64,000 nt of DNA from assembly GCA_035529895.1 (NCBI GenBank), contig DATKVV010000053.1, positions 26,932 through 90,931 of the forward strand, read 5' to 3'. Made by a program: the position numbers and the translations under genes. The notes beneath the pieces were generated by a model, which saw nothing but the letters and a program-made list of their open reading frames with translations, had not been told where the DNA came from and made no database searches. This document shows positions 43,019 to 51,886 of this stretch, piece after piece (within the stretch, counting starts at the first letter, position 1; each line of letters begins with the position of its first letter). This stretch comes from JAUWKC01 sp035529895 (GTDB taxonomy: Bacteria; Planctomycetota; Phycisphaerae; Sedimentisphaerales; Anaerobacaceae).

Positions 43019-45232
43019 ATGAACACACTAATCGCTATAACACTGTCGCTCGCTGTCCTTTCTGTGGAACCAACATTAGCTAAACCGGTGCGCCCACAGC
43101 ACAGTTATGAAGATTATTCTAAGTTTGTTCAAGATGTTAAGAAAACAATTATCATCGAACGTTCGTACCGAATCGGAACTGAGCAGAATCTGGTTCTCGC
43201 GCCGGGCCGGGCTGCCCGTCTGGATTTCGAGGACAACCCTTCCGGCGTCAAGGAATTCATCTTCTTCTACAACGATGAAACAGTGTATCTGGCCTATCGT
43301 TACTCCAAAGATACAGAGAAGCAATATCAGGGAACCCGATTGTGCCCGGAAAAAAAGAAATCTTTTAGAGGCACTCGTGAGACAAAAGAGGGACCCTGGC
43401 TGTGGCTTTTTTACGAGTTTGAGCCCAAAGACGGCAAGGCATTCGTGAAGTTTCGCGCCACCGAGCAGCTTTCGGAAAAAGACCGGGAGCAGATAAAACA
43501 GATAGAAGAAATGAAAAGGCGCAGTAACGCAGGAAGTAGTATAGATACGATTGTCGAGCAACTTCGGGAGAAAGTGTCCCGAGAAATCCATTACGAATTC
43601 GGGACCGTCGAAGAAGTCACGATCGTTCCGGATCAGGACGCAATCCGCCTGAATTGCAGCGACAATCCCGAAAATGTCAAAGAAATCCTTATCGGCGCAA
43701 GCTCAGAACATCTCTTCATCTATTGTGTTCTCTCTTCTGGTTCTGTCAAAGGTGGTGGTAGTACATGGCAAGAAGTGCCGGGTTCATTCCGCCAGGTGGG
43801 CGGCTCGGCTGCCATCGGAATGTGGGAACGCCACGATGACCGAATACACGTAAGATTTCAACTGACTGACGATGACAACGCCATTATTCAATCCTATCGA
43901 AAATTGGGACAAGCGGCAAAGTCTTTCCCAAAGAGACGATTCTCTCAAGCGATTAACAACTGGGCAGATATTCTGGATCATCCTGAAGCACTGTTTCCAG
44001 GCCTGACAACTGAGCAGAGAGTCGAAGCGTTTGTACGCCTGTGGAGCACTGTGAAATTCAACTTTGCCAATTTCGACCTGGTTCCGGAGCTGAACTGGGA
44101 CGACGTTCTTTCAGAATATCTCCCGAAAGTGATGCAGGATCAGTCAAACGACAAATATATCCTTTTGATCCGGGAGTGCATGGCACTGCTCAAAGATGGT
44201 CACACTTCGGTTAGCTCTTCATGGGGTGATGGTTTGCCGACCGCATGTCCTCCTTTAGAAATTCGTTCTGCAGGTGGTAAAGCCATCGTTACAAAAATTA
44301 CAGAAACAGAAGAAATCAAATCATCCTGCATAAAACCGGGCGATGAGATTACACACGTCGACGGACGCCCGGTTCAAGAGCTATTAAAGAAAGATATTTA
44401 CCCATATATCTGTGCCTCAACACCTCAGGGACGCGACTTGGAGGCTTATCCGAGAATTCTCCACGGCCCCAAAGAATCCCGGGTCTCATTAAGTATAAAG
44501 ACGCCGACAGGTGCCGTCCACGAGGTTTCCTTGACAAGGAAAGCCGGCAGCCGGGCTCTGCTTCCGCGGAGCCGTCCGAAATCTGTTTTCGAATATCGGG
44601 ACTTAGGAGACGGTATTGCCTGTGTGGCGCTCAATAGTTTCGGCGACAGCAGTGTTGTTGATTCGTTTAATGAAAAATTCAAGCAGATAAGCCGGGCAAA
44701 AGGTTTGATTATCGATGTGCGGAAAAATCACGGTGGAAGTTCTCGGCATGGGCATGCAATTATTGCCCGATTGATTGATAAAGCCATTCCGGCCACACGC
44801 TGGAAGACGCCGCAATATCGAGCGGCCTTCCGGGCGTGGGGCCGGGACGAGCAATGGTACGATGGTGGTTCTAAAATCATCAATCCCGAAACTGACGAAC
44901 CTTTTCTTGGGCCTGTTGTAGTGTTGATCGGCCCCGAAACAAACAGCGCAGCCGAGGACTTTGTCGTTCCGTTGCACGCAGCCGGTCGTGCCACAATCGT
45001 CGGACAAAAGTCACGAGGTTCCACGGGGCAACCACTTCAGTTCAGTTTCCTCGATGGAAAGATAGGTGGGCGCGTTTGCACAAAACGTGACCAATATCCC
45101 GATGGCCGCGAGTTCGTCGGCGTCGGCATAATTCCGGATGTGGAAGTTCATCCGACACCGGCCGACATCGCCGCCAGCCGTGATGTGGTTCTCGAGAAAG
45201 GCGTGAGCGTCTTGAAGTCAAAGTTGATGTAG
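43019..45232 (+). CDS. secreted S41-family (C-terminal processing) peptidase, module 3
   Basis: About 737 residues from ATG 43019, after AAGGAA, with signal peptide MNTLIAITLSLAVLSVEPTLA split at LA/KPV. N-terminal half: two related beta domains (YRIGTEQNLVLAPGRAARLD and YEFGTVEEVTIVPDQDAIRL). Then a PDZ-like segment (IKPGDEITHVDGRPVQELLK) and the S41 catalytic core: LIIDVRKNHGGSSRHG, GPETNSAAEDFVVPLHAAG with the nucleophilic serine, and GQKSRGSTGQPLQFSFLDG with the lysine region. A serine protease acting in the periplasm or at the surface. Its last 260 bp are duplicated at 47141-47403. Confidence 0.88.
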   Translation: MNTLIAITLSLAVLSVEPTLAKPVRPQHSYEDYSKFVQDVKKTIIIERSYRIGTEQNLVLAPGRAARLDFEDNPSGVKEFIFFYNDETVYLAYRYSKDTEKQYQGTRLCPEKKKSFRGTRETKEGPWLWLFYEFEPKDGKAFVKFRATEQLSEKDREQIKQIEEMKRRSNAGSSIDTIVEQLREKVSREIHYEFGTVEEVTIVPDQDAIRLNCSDNPENVKEILIGASSEHLFIYCVLSSGSVKGGGSTWQEVPGSFRQVGGSAAIGMWERHDDRIHVRFQLTDDDNAIIQSYRKLGQAAKSFPKRRFSQAINNWADILDHPEALFPGLTTEQRVEAFVRLWSTVKFNFANFDLVPELNWDDVLSEYLPKVMQDQSNDKYILLIRECMALLKDGHTSVSSSWGDGLPTACPPLEIRSAGGKAIVTKITETEEIKSSCIKPGDEITHVDGRPVQELLKKDIYPYICASTPQGRDLEAYPRILHGPKESRVSLSIKTPTGAVHEVSLTRKAGSRALLPRSRPKSVFEYRDLGDGIACVALNSFGDSSVVDSFNEKFKQISRAKGLIIDVRKNHGGSSRHGHAIIARLIDKAIPATRWKTPQYRAAFRAWGRDEQWYDGGSKIINPETDEPFLGPVVVLIGPETNSAAEDFVVPLHAAGRATIVGQKSRGSTGQPLQFSFLDGKIGGRVCTKRDQYPDGREFVGVGIIPDVEVHPTPADIAASRDVVLEKGVSVLKSKLM

Positions 45233-45257
45233 GCGCGAGCTAACCGAGAGCAGTTTG

Positions 45258-45287
45258 AGGCCGGACTTGCTGGTTCGGCCTTTTTTT
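45258..45287 (+). terminator. intrinsic terminator after the S41 gene
   Basis: AGGCCG (45258-45263) pairs with CGGCCT (45276-45281), then seven T. Confidence 0.8.
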
Positions 45288-45390
45288 GTGCGCTCTTTTC
45301 CAAGAGCGCGGGAAAATTAGACTAAAATGCACGCGTCAATCGTTGTACAGATGAGAACCGGCCGGTTCTTTTGCTTGGCAAGCGAATTAA

Positions 45391-45537
45391 ATGGTGGAAG
45401 ACAGGATACTGGTTTGCAAGTTTAACCGGGGCGCCAAAGACGCCCGGAAGCGGATCTATGAAAAGTACAAAGATGACCTCCTCGACCTGGCCTGGGTGAT
45501 GCTCCTCGAACACTGCTGCAAGAATCTGCCAAGATAA
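45391..45537 (+). pseudogene. broken ECF sigma gene, 5' part
   Basis: ATG 45391 opens a 48-codon frame MVEDRILVCKFNRGAKDARK and on to HCCKNLPR, stop. The first 33 codons match the intact sigma factor at 47568 (MVEDRILVWKFNRGAKDALK), as does the upstream promoter region. After codon 34 the frame is lost. Scattered similarity (GTGGCCAATATAAGAAATCG against GTGGCGAATGAGGCCCGCGA) continues to about 45680. It is a decayed duplicate; no working sigma factor can be made. Confidence 0.85.
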
Positions 45538-45943
45538 GAAGCGGCGATGCCGTTTTGCCTGTTCGTACAAGAGGTGGCCAATATAAGAAATCGGTTAGAC
45601 TTCGCTGCCCAACAACACCTGACGAAGCTCAGAAAGTCTTGCTTAATCGCCTTGGCCTGGGCCTGCCGCAACGTCTACGGCGAATAGACGAAACAGCCCA
45701 AATGTAGTGAAGACTTTTTACAGAAATCGGCCTTGGCGCTATCAAAAAACCCTATACAGCCTCACAACTGCGTAACTTGGGCTAAGATGCACGGTCCCGT
45801 GATTTTTTGAAAAATTGTCGATACCGTTTTAGCCGTATGTCATAGCTCAACAGACACAGTCCGGGACAACTGTCGGCAAGAAGCAAGAGCCGATTGACCC
45901 CGCCTGTCAGCCCCTCGAATTATGACCGCTGAAAATCAGGGCA
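45538..45943. other. decayed sigma remnant and unassigned DNA
   Basis: Bases to about 45680 are probably the eroded rest of the duplicated sigma gene. From there to 45943 no gene or clear signal is seen. Confidence 0.4.
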
Positions 45944-46765
45944 CTACCGGGTTAGTCTCATCCAAATCGAGCCGCCGGCCGGCGACATATTTAATAGCGC
46001 CCTGAATTGGCTGCTCAGACCCGGATCAAGGCTGACGTATTTCGATGAATAAAGGATTTCGTATTCAGACCCAAAAAGGAGCAAAACGCCCAGCAGATAT
46101 TGCTCATTGTAGAGGCGTTCTGCCCACTCGCTCGGGTAATCCTCCGGCCAAAGGATATCATGAAAATGCACCACTACCCCCGGATGCAGGTTTGGGAGTA
46201 TATGGAGGAATACGAAAGTAACATCGGAGTTCTGCAGGCACCTGTGGGATCCATCGACAAACAAAATATTATTTTTGCGCAGTGCCTGAAACACACCTTT
46301 AGGGACCATCTGGACAGGCACCCTAACAACTTCATCGCAAATTGAGTCGATTCCGGCCCTCGGTTGCGGATCGATGGAAACAATTTTTGTCCTTAGATTG
46401 AAATGCGAAATAACCCGCTTTGCGAATTTCGTTGAATTGCCTGAACCAATTTCTATGTAAACCGCAGGATTGTATTTATACAAGAACCCGCATAGCGCTA
46501 TCGCGTCACCTCGTGGCAGGTAGTTGTTTAACCAGTGAGGCATTATGGCTCCACCCGGGTCTAACGGCTGTTCGGTAGGAATCTCAGCAAAAAAATCTGC
46601 CAACCCCCCCAAACTTTGAATGAATTGCTCATATCTGTCACGAAATAGCGACAACTTTTCAGCAATCATCTCGTGTCCCAAGCGAGAATTAACCTCACTA
46701 TCTGCTAATCCGGATGTATGCTTCATCTGGTTGATGCTAAGACGCTCATTTCCGTTGTCATCCAT
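45944..46765 (-). CDS. class I SAM-dependent methyltransferase (Methyltransf_24-like)
   Basis: 273 residues. Motif I is VYIEIGSGNSTKFAKRVISH, followed by KIVSIDPQPRAGIDSICDEV (acidic motif II), ILFVDGSHRCLQNSDVTFVF and GVVVHFHDILWPEDYPSEWA. This is the Methyltransf_24 pattern often met in cell-surface polysaccharide and natural-product clusters. No signal peptide. It is the only leftward gene in this stretch and lies inside the 2.2-kb block bounded by the duplicated S41-sigma junctions, so it was probably brought in with that rearrangement. Substrate unknown. Confidence 0.82.
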   Translation of the reverse strand: MDDNGNERLSINQMKHTSGLADSEVNSRLGHEMIAEKLSLFRDRYEQFIQSLGGLADFFAEIPTEQPLDPGGAIMPHWLNNYLPRGDAIALCGFLYKYNPAVYIEIGSGNSTKFAKRVISHFNLRTKIVSIDPQPRAGIDSICDEVVRVPVQMVPKGVFQALRKNNILFVDGSHRCLQNSDVTFVFLHILPNLHPGVVVHFHDILWPEDYPSEWAERLYNEQYLLGVLLLFGSEYEILYSSKYVSLDPGLSSQFRALLNMSPAGGSIWMRLTR

Positions 46766-47140
46766 TATCAGAGACCCTTATAGGAGCAGACGCAAACCAA
46801 AACACTGCTTTTTTCATTATTCACGCCTCCCTTCTCGGCTTCGATCTTTGTCCAACTTCATAAATAGACCCCATCGCCGCAAAACTTTGTCTTCTCTCTA
46901 CAGTACTGATATCGGCCGCCAGGTGTCCCTTAGGTGATTGTTTTTCGCAGCCTTTCTGATTCTTATAGCGTTATTCGCTTTTTTCTTCCGAGGACATGGT
47001 CCGCTTCTTCGAGCGTTTTTGGCGGCCAGGCGCCTTGTGGGAGCAACCGCCGCCCGAGGCGTCCTTGAACCAGCCGCCGTGAGCGACGTGCCTGCCGCAT
47101 CTGCCGGCCGTAGTATCGTCCATAGCCATATCGAAAACCG
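46766..47140. other. intergenic DNA with a TopA-tail-like fragment
   Basis: No intact gene. On the minus strand, about 46965-47040, one frame reads WPPKTLEEADHVLGRKK and stops. It matches the TopA tail WPPQTWEEADLILGRKK at most positions. The rest shows nothing recognisable. Confidence 0.45.
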
Positions 47141-47403
47141 GTTTGCGCGCAGCCGGTCGCGCCACAATTGTCGGACAGAAGTCACGAGGTTCCACAGGAC
47201 AACCGCTTCAGTTCAGTTTCCTCGATGGAAAGATATCTGGGCGCGTTTGCACAAAATGCGACCAATATCCCGATGGCCGTGAGTTCGTCGGCGTCGGCAT
47301 AATTCCGGATGTGGAAGTTCATCCGACACCGGCCGATATTGCCGCCGACCGTGATGTGGTTCTGGAGGAAGGCGTGAGGGTCTTGAAGTCAAAACTGATG
47401 TAG
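47141..47403 (+). pseudogene. 3' fragment of the S41 peptidase gene
   Basis: Reads RAAGRATIVGQKSRGSTGQP then LQFSFLDGKISGRVCTKCDQ and ends VLKSKLM, TAG, nearly identical to the last 87 residues of the S41 peptidase at 43019-45232. It lacks the catalytic serine segment and any start with a ribosome site. It is the partner of the broken sigma at 45391: this copy lost the peptidase, the other lost the sigma. Confidence 0.88.
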
Positions 47404-47431
47404 ACACGCACCGGGCAATCCAAAAGGTTTT

Positions 47432-47462
47432 AAGGCCGGGTTTTCTTTGCCCGGCCTTTTTT
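47432..47462 (+). terminator. intrinsic terminator
   Basis: AAGGCCGGG (47432-47440) and CCCGGCCTT (47450-47458), then T-run and ATGCGCT. Confidence 0.82.
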
Positions 47463-47567
47463 ATGCGCTTTTTTCCCAAGAGGGCGGGAAAATTAGACTA
47501 AAATGGCCCTGTCAATCGTTGTACCGATGAGAACCGGCCGGTTCTTTTTGCTTGGCAAGCGAATTAA

Positions 47568-48110
47568 ATGGTGGAAGACAGAATACTGGTTTGGAAGTTT
47601 AACCGGGGCGCCAAAGACGCCCTCAAGCGGATCTATGAAAAGTACAAAGATGACCTGCTCGGACTGGCAGTGACTTTGCTGAGGGATAGAAGCGTCGCCG
47701 AGGATGTGGTGCACGACGTGTTCGTCTCGTTCGCCCGAAGCTGCGGCGCGTTTCGCCTTAGCGGGACCCTCAAAGGCTATCTGTCAACCTGCGTGGCGAA
47801 TGAGGCCCGCGACAGAAACCGTTTGAGGTCGGGACGGGATGCCGCGCTGGATGCGGCAGAAGCCGTCAGTTCCTATTCGGCCGGTCCTGCCGAACACGCG
47901 ATGGGCTGCGAGGAATCCGACAAGCTGCACGAACTGTTAGGCCGGCTGCCATACGAGCAGCGCGAGATTATTGTCCTGCACCTGCACCACGGGATGCGAT
48001 TTCGAGAAATAGCCAAAGTCCTGCGTGTTTCGATCAACACGGTGCAGAGCAGATACCGATACGGCTTGGATAAGCTTCGGTCGATTGTCAATGGCGAGGT
48101 GACCAAATGA
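47568..48110 (+). CDS. ECF sigma factor, module 4
   Basis: 180 residues from ATG 47568. Region 2: DRSVAEDVVHDVFVSFARSC then LSTCVANEARDRNRLRSGRD; region 4: LPYEQREIIVLHLHHGMRFR followed by EIAKVLRVSINTVQSRYRYG. Upstream, GGAAA at 47487 and GTC at 47511-47513 repeat exactly the spacing seen before the broken copy at 45391. ATGA overlap with the next gene. Intact and likely functional. Confidence 0.9.
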   Translation: MVEDRILVWKFNRGAKDALKRIYEKYKDDLLGLAVTLLRDRSVAEDVVHDVFVSFARSCGAFRLSGTLKGYLSTCVANEARDRNRLRSGRDAALDAAEAVSSYSAGPAEHAMGCEESDKLHELLGRLPYEQREIIVLHLHHGMRFREIAKVLRVSINTVQSRYRYGLDKLRSIVNGEVTK

Positions 48111-48553
48111 GACTTACAGAAAACATAGAAAAATTCATAAGAAGCAGAAAGCCCCATACTGTGACCGGCAGCGATACCGACAGGCGAATCCTTCACGACT
48201 CATTTGCCGCGATGGACGAAACAATCCATGCCAAATCGGCGGACGCCAAGCCGAATACGTGCAAGGTAATCGTCCAAAGCAGAATGACAAAAATTGCCGC
48301 GGCGGCGGTGATAGTCGTGGTTATTGGCTTTGCTGTTCATCAAGTTTCGCGGGAGCAGACTGATGGTCAAACCCCTTCGGAAGCTACAAAGTCTCCCGCC
48401 GAAATGCTGACTTACGCATCACTCACGGTCGCCTACCGTCAGGGAGGATTCGAAGAGGTAGAGAAACAATGCGAGCAGGCCTTCGAGTTGTTGGGCCCGA
48501 GGCCCGAGGCCCTGTCGCCACAACAGTTGCTTGCGGAATTTAACGGTTCATAA
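48107..48553 (+). CDS. probable membrane-bound anti-sigma factor, module 4
   Basis: 148 residues. Cytosolic part of about 58 residues, a single span (ITKIAAAAVIVVVIGFAVHQ-like), and a short periplasmic tail with TYASLTVAYRQGGFEEVEKQ. It overlaps the sigma gene by four bases (ATGA). The role is inferred from topology and coupling; the sequence matches no anti-sigma domain I can name. Confidence 0.6.
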   Translation: MRLTENIEKFIRSRKPHTVTGSDTDRRILHDSFAAMDETIHAKSADAKPNTCKVIVQSRMTKIAAAAVIVVVIGFAVHQVSREQTDGQTPSEATKSPAEMLTYASLTVAYRQGGFEEVEKQCEQAFELLGPRPEALSPQQLLAEFNGS

Positions 48554-48573
48554 AATTGGAAAGGATATAAGAA

Positions 48574-49773
48574 ATGAAAGTGCTAAACCACAATACATTT
48601 GTCGTCGGGTTGTTTGTTGTTCTCGTAGTGCTTGCGTCGAACACATTGGTTTTAGCGTTCCCGCCCGACCCGGATAATGCAGCGTTACTCTACTATCAGG
48701 CGTTTCTTTTACGGAAACAGCCGGATGAGACAATGAAACAAATGCTGACCGACCTGTCTCGCGGCGAGATACCGGTCGATAAAAGAATCGCCGAATACGT
48801 GGAAAGCAACAGGCGCGCCATCGACCTTGCCATAGCCGCGGCGGATATGCCGTTCTGCGATTGGGGCCTGAAATACTCCGACGGCTGGTCTGCGGAGATA
48901 CCCTATCTGTGGCAGGTCAGGGAGCTGGTAAGGCTCGTCCTGGCGGATGCAAGGATTCTTGCCGACAGAGGCGATTATGAATCGGCGCTCGACCGATGCG
49001 TAACTGTTCGCAAATTAGGTTGGCACGGAACCGCGGATACGCCCCTCATAAGCTATATCGTAGCCTTGAAAATTGAAGAGCTTGCCAACAACTGTATCCA
49101 GCACATCCTCCCATCCACCCCGCCGGACCAGCAGACTGTACAATCGCTCAGGCTCAGATTGAACGAGCTTGACAGCAGGTCTATCCCGTTGAAGGTTCCG
49201 GTGCATCATGAGCATGAGCAGATTGCCCGTTACATGACCGTCGAAAAAGTTGGCGAAATAATCCCCCTGCTCGAAGGTTTCGTCTTTGCGGAGGATAAGG
49301 CCAACGTAAGTATTGCCAGGGACCGCATTCTTGCTGCCGACGAGCGGTTCTGCCGGATGAACAGGGACTACTTCGATAAACACGCAGCCGCCGTTATTGC
49401 CGCTCTCGATTTGCCCTACGCCCAGGCTTATGGCAAGCTCAAAGATTTGGGCGACAGCCCCCGCAGGGAATTCGAGAAGAATCCGGAGGCAACGCTGGCG
49501 GCCGTTTTGGCCCCTTCGTTAGACAATGCTTATAACTGCCAGGTACACAGAACAACGTATTCAAATGCTCTCAAGGCCGCGGTTGAACTCTACATAATAG
49601 CCGCAAGAACATCCCAACTGCCTGATGCGCTTCCTGCCGGTTTGCCCAGGGATATGTTCAGCGGCGAGGATTTCGAATATCAAAAGAAAGCCGATGGTTT
49701 TATACTCCGTTGCCGAGGCAGGGATTTGAAGGAAGACAAAATCCACGAATACGAATTCAAGGTCAAAAAGTGA
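48574..49773 (+). CDS. secreted helical protein of unknown function, module 4
   Basis: 399 residues. Signal peptide with FVVGLFVVLVVLASNTLVLA before FPPDPDNAALLYYQAFLL. The rest is helical (RRAIDLAIAAADMPFCDWGL, LVRLVLADARILADRGDYES, and a C-terminal RTTYSNALKAAVELYIIAAR segment). The end (PAGLPRDMFSGEDFEYQKKADGF, here shortened in reading) resembles the short pilin-like or DUF domain that closes many planctomycete secreted proteins. No catalytic motif found. It closes module 4, 20 bp after the membrane protein gene. Confidence 0.65.
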   Translation: MKVLNHNTFVVGLFVVLVVLASNTLVLAFPPDPDNAALLYYQAFLLRKQPDETMKQMLTDLSRGEIPVDKRIAEYVESNRRAIDLAIAAADMPFCDWGLKYSDGWSAEIPYLWQVRELVRLVLADARILADRGDYESALDRCVTVRKLGWHGTADTPLISYIVALKIEELANNCIQHILPSTPPDQQTVQSLRLRLNELDSRSIPLKVPVHHEHEQIARYMTVEKVGEIIPLLEGFVFAEDKANVSIARDRILAADERFCRMNRDYFDKHAAAVIAALDLPYAQAYGKLKDLGDSPRREFEKNPEATLAAVLAPSLDNAYNCQVHRTTYSNALKAAVELYIIAARTSQLPDALPAGLPRDMFSGEDFEYQKKADGFILRCRGRDLKEDKIHEYEFKVKK

Positions 49774-49794
49774 TACTCACCGTTTACAGCGGTA

Positions 49795-49826
49795 AAAGGC
49801 CGGGCTGGTTGCCCCGGCCTTTTTTA
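49795..49826 (+). terminator. intrinsic terminator of module 4
   Basis: AAAGGCCGGG (49795-49804) pairs with CCCGGCCTTT (49813-49822), then T-run and ATGCGCT. Confidence 0.85.
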
Positions 49827-49896
49827 TGCGCTGCCCGAGCAGGTTATAGCTGGTATAAAACGAAATTATAACAAATCATATTTTCTCAAAAACCCG

Positions 49897-49926
49897 TTGA
49901 CGGCTGGCCGTTTCATAGTTTACAAT
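49897..49926 (+). promoter_or_regulatory. promoter of pckG
   Basis: TTGACG at 49897-49902, 18-bp spacer, TACAAT at 49921-49926; the gene starts about 108 bp downstream. Confidence 0.6.
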
Positions 49927-50033
49927 CCCTCGGTTTTTTTGGACTGAAATTCGGCCCCGATAGGGCAAGACAAAGACGATGGGATATGCCCTGAGATTCT
50001 CGAACGATTCTCAAGCTTTCCCGAAGGAGAAAA

Positions 50034-51797
50034 ATGACTATGGCTACCCCGCTCGAAAAATGGGTTGAACAGCAGGCCAGCCTCACCAGGCCGGATAAAA
50101 TTCATTGGTGCGACGGCTCGGAAGAAGAGGCCCGGCGATTTTTAGAAGCAGGCATGCACGAGGAAAATATCAACGGCAGCCCCGTATTCTCCGAATTAAA
50201 TCACAAAACCTGGCCCAACGCCTACCTGCACAGAAGCCACCCCACCGATGTCGCCCGCACCGAGCATCTGACCTATGTATGCCATCCGGACAAGGAAACA
50301 GCAGGACCGAACAATAACTGGATGGAGCCGGCCGAAGCCAAGAAAAACGTGGGCAAGCTGTTCGAAGGCTGCATGCGAGGCAGAACCATGTATGTCATGC
50401 CCTATATGATGGGCCATCCCGATTCGCCCTATGCCAGGGCCTGCGTCCAGCTTACCGATATTTCTTACGTGGCCGTAAGCATGAGGATTATGACCAGGAT
50501 GGGCAAAGTCGTCTTGGAAAGAATCGGCAGCCGTGAAGACTTCGTCAGGGGCCTCCACTCGGTGGGCGACTTTGACCCGAACAGGCGTTTTGTTATGCAT
50601 TTTCCCGACGAGAATCTCGTCTGGAGCGTCGGCTCAGGCTACGGGGGAAACGCACTGCTCGGCAAGAAATGCTTCTCTTTGCGCATCGCTTCCTGCCTCG
50701 GCCGCAAGGAAGGCTGGCTCGCAGAGCACATGGTCATCTTGGGCATAGAGGACCCCCACGGCAATATCACTTATATTACCGCCGCCTTCCCCAGCGCCTG
50801 CGGCAAGACCAACATGGCCATGCTCAGCTCGGCCCTGCCGGGTTACAAAGTATGGACCCTCGGAGACGACATCGCCTGGCTCAACATCGGACCCGACGGC
50901 AGACTCTGGGCAATCAATCCGGAAGTGGGCTTCTTCGGCGTCGCCCCCGGTACCTCGATGAAGACCAATCCCAATATGATGACCGCCCTCAAGAAACAGG
51001 CTTTTTACCCCACCTTGTTCACCAACGCCGCCCTCAATCTCGACAGCAACGAGCCGTGGTGGGAAGGGGCCGATGACCCCCTGCCCGCAAATCTGCTCGA
51101 CTGGCAGGGAAAGCCCTGGGACAAATCCTCAGGCGCAAAAGCCGCTCATCCCAATTCGAGGTTCACCGTTTCCATATACAACTGCCCCACCCTCTCAACT
51201 GAATTCGACAATCCCCGCGGCGTACCCATCTCGGCGATAATCTTCGGCGGAAGAAGGACGCAGCTTATCCCGTTGGTGGCCGAGGCCCTCGACTGGCCGC
51301 AGGGGGTCTTCTTTGGCGCAAGGTCCGGCTCGGAAACGACCGCCGCCGCCATACTCAAGGTCGGCACACTCAGAAGAGACCCTATGGCGATGATTCCCTT
51401 CTGCGGCTACAACATGGGCGATTATTTCGGCCACTGGCTCAATATCGGAAAAAAACTGTCCGACCCGCCCAAGGTATTCTCCGTCAACTGGTTCAGAGTG
51501 GACGACAACGGAGATTTTATATGGCCCGGCTTCGGCGAAAATATCAGGGTCCTCAAGTGGATAATCGACAGGGTAAACAACAAAGTGCAGGCCAAAGAAA
51601 CCCCCATCGGCCTGATTCCACATCTGAAGGATTTGAATCTCGAAGGACTCAATATCCCCTCGGACAAGCTCCGAAAGCTCTTTGAGGTCAACCTTGCCGA
51701 TTGGGACGCGGAGCTAAAGGATACAGGGGATTTTCTCGGTAGATTCGGCAAACACCTGCCCCCCGAAATCTGGCAGGAATACGAGCGCATCGCCTGA
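50034..51797 (+). CDS. pckG: phosphoenolpyruvate carboxykinase (GTP)
   Basis: Interconverts oxaloacetate and PEP with GTP. 587 residues, the size of the GTP-type enzyme. ATG 50034 follows AAGGAG closely; ATG 50040 is the alternative. Landmarks: TYVCHPDKETAGPNNNW, YVMPYMMGH, the P-loop with hyper-reactive cysteine FPSACGKTNMAML (Cys256, Lys258), WTLGDDIAWLNIG, PRGVPISAIIFGGRR, PMAMIPFCGYNMGDYFGHWL and the FRVDDNGDFIWPGFGENIRV nucleotide site. Monocistronic, with promoter and a stem-loop (51809-51837) around it. Acts with ppdK (57173) at the PEP node. Confidence 0.97.
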   Translation: MTMATPLEKWVEQQASLTRPDKIHWCDGSEEEARRFLEAGMHEENINGSPVFSELNHKTWPNAYLHRSHPTDVARTEHLTYVCHPDKETAGPNNNWMEPAEAKKNVGKLFEGCMRGRTMYVMPYMMGHPDSPYARACVQLTDISYVAVSMRIMTRMGKVVLERIGSREDFVRGLHSVGDFDPNRRFVMHFPDENLVWSVGSGYGGNALLGKKCFSLRIASCLGRKEGWLAEHMVILGIEDPHGNITYITAAFPSACGKTNMAMLSSALPGYKVWTLGDDIAWLNIGPDGRLWAINPEVGFFGVAPGTSMKTNPNMMTALKKQAFYPTLFTNAALNLDSNEPWWEGADDPLPANLLDWQGKPWDKSSGAKAAHPNSRFTVSIYNCPTLSTEFDNPRGVPISAIIFGGRRTQLIPLVAEALDWPQGVFFGARSGSETTAAAILKVGTLRRDPMAMIPFCGYNMGDYFGHWLNIGKKLSDPPKVFSVNWFRVDDNGDFIWPGFGENIRVLKWIIDRVNNKVQAKETPIGLIPHLKDLNLEGLNIPSDKLRKLFEVNLADWDAELKDTGDFLGRFGKHLPPEIWQEYERIA

Positions 51798-51808
51798 ATA
51801 ATCTTTTC

Positions 51809-51837
51809 CCCCGGGCCCAGCTTTATGCCGGGGCTTT
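51809..51837 (+). terminator. likely terminator of pckG
   Basis: CCCCGG (51809-51814) and CCGGGG (51828-51833), then CTTTT. Confidence 0.6.
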
Positions 51838-51854
51838 TCTGCTTGCTTTGGCCT

Positions 51855-51885
51855 GGTAGGGTGTGCAACTTGTTGCACACGCGGG
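51855..51885. repeat. REP-like palindrome at the 3' side of the RAYT gene
   Basis: GGTAG head, then GTGTGCAAC-TT-GTTGCACAC (51861-51880), a perfect inverted repeat with 9-bp arms, followed by GCGGG. It ends just before the RAYT stop codon. Confidence 0.75.
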
Positions 51886-51886
51886 T

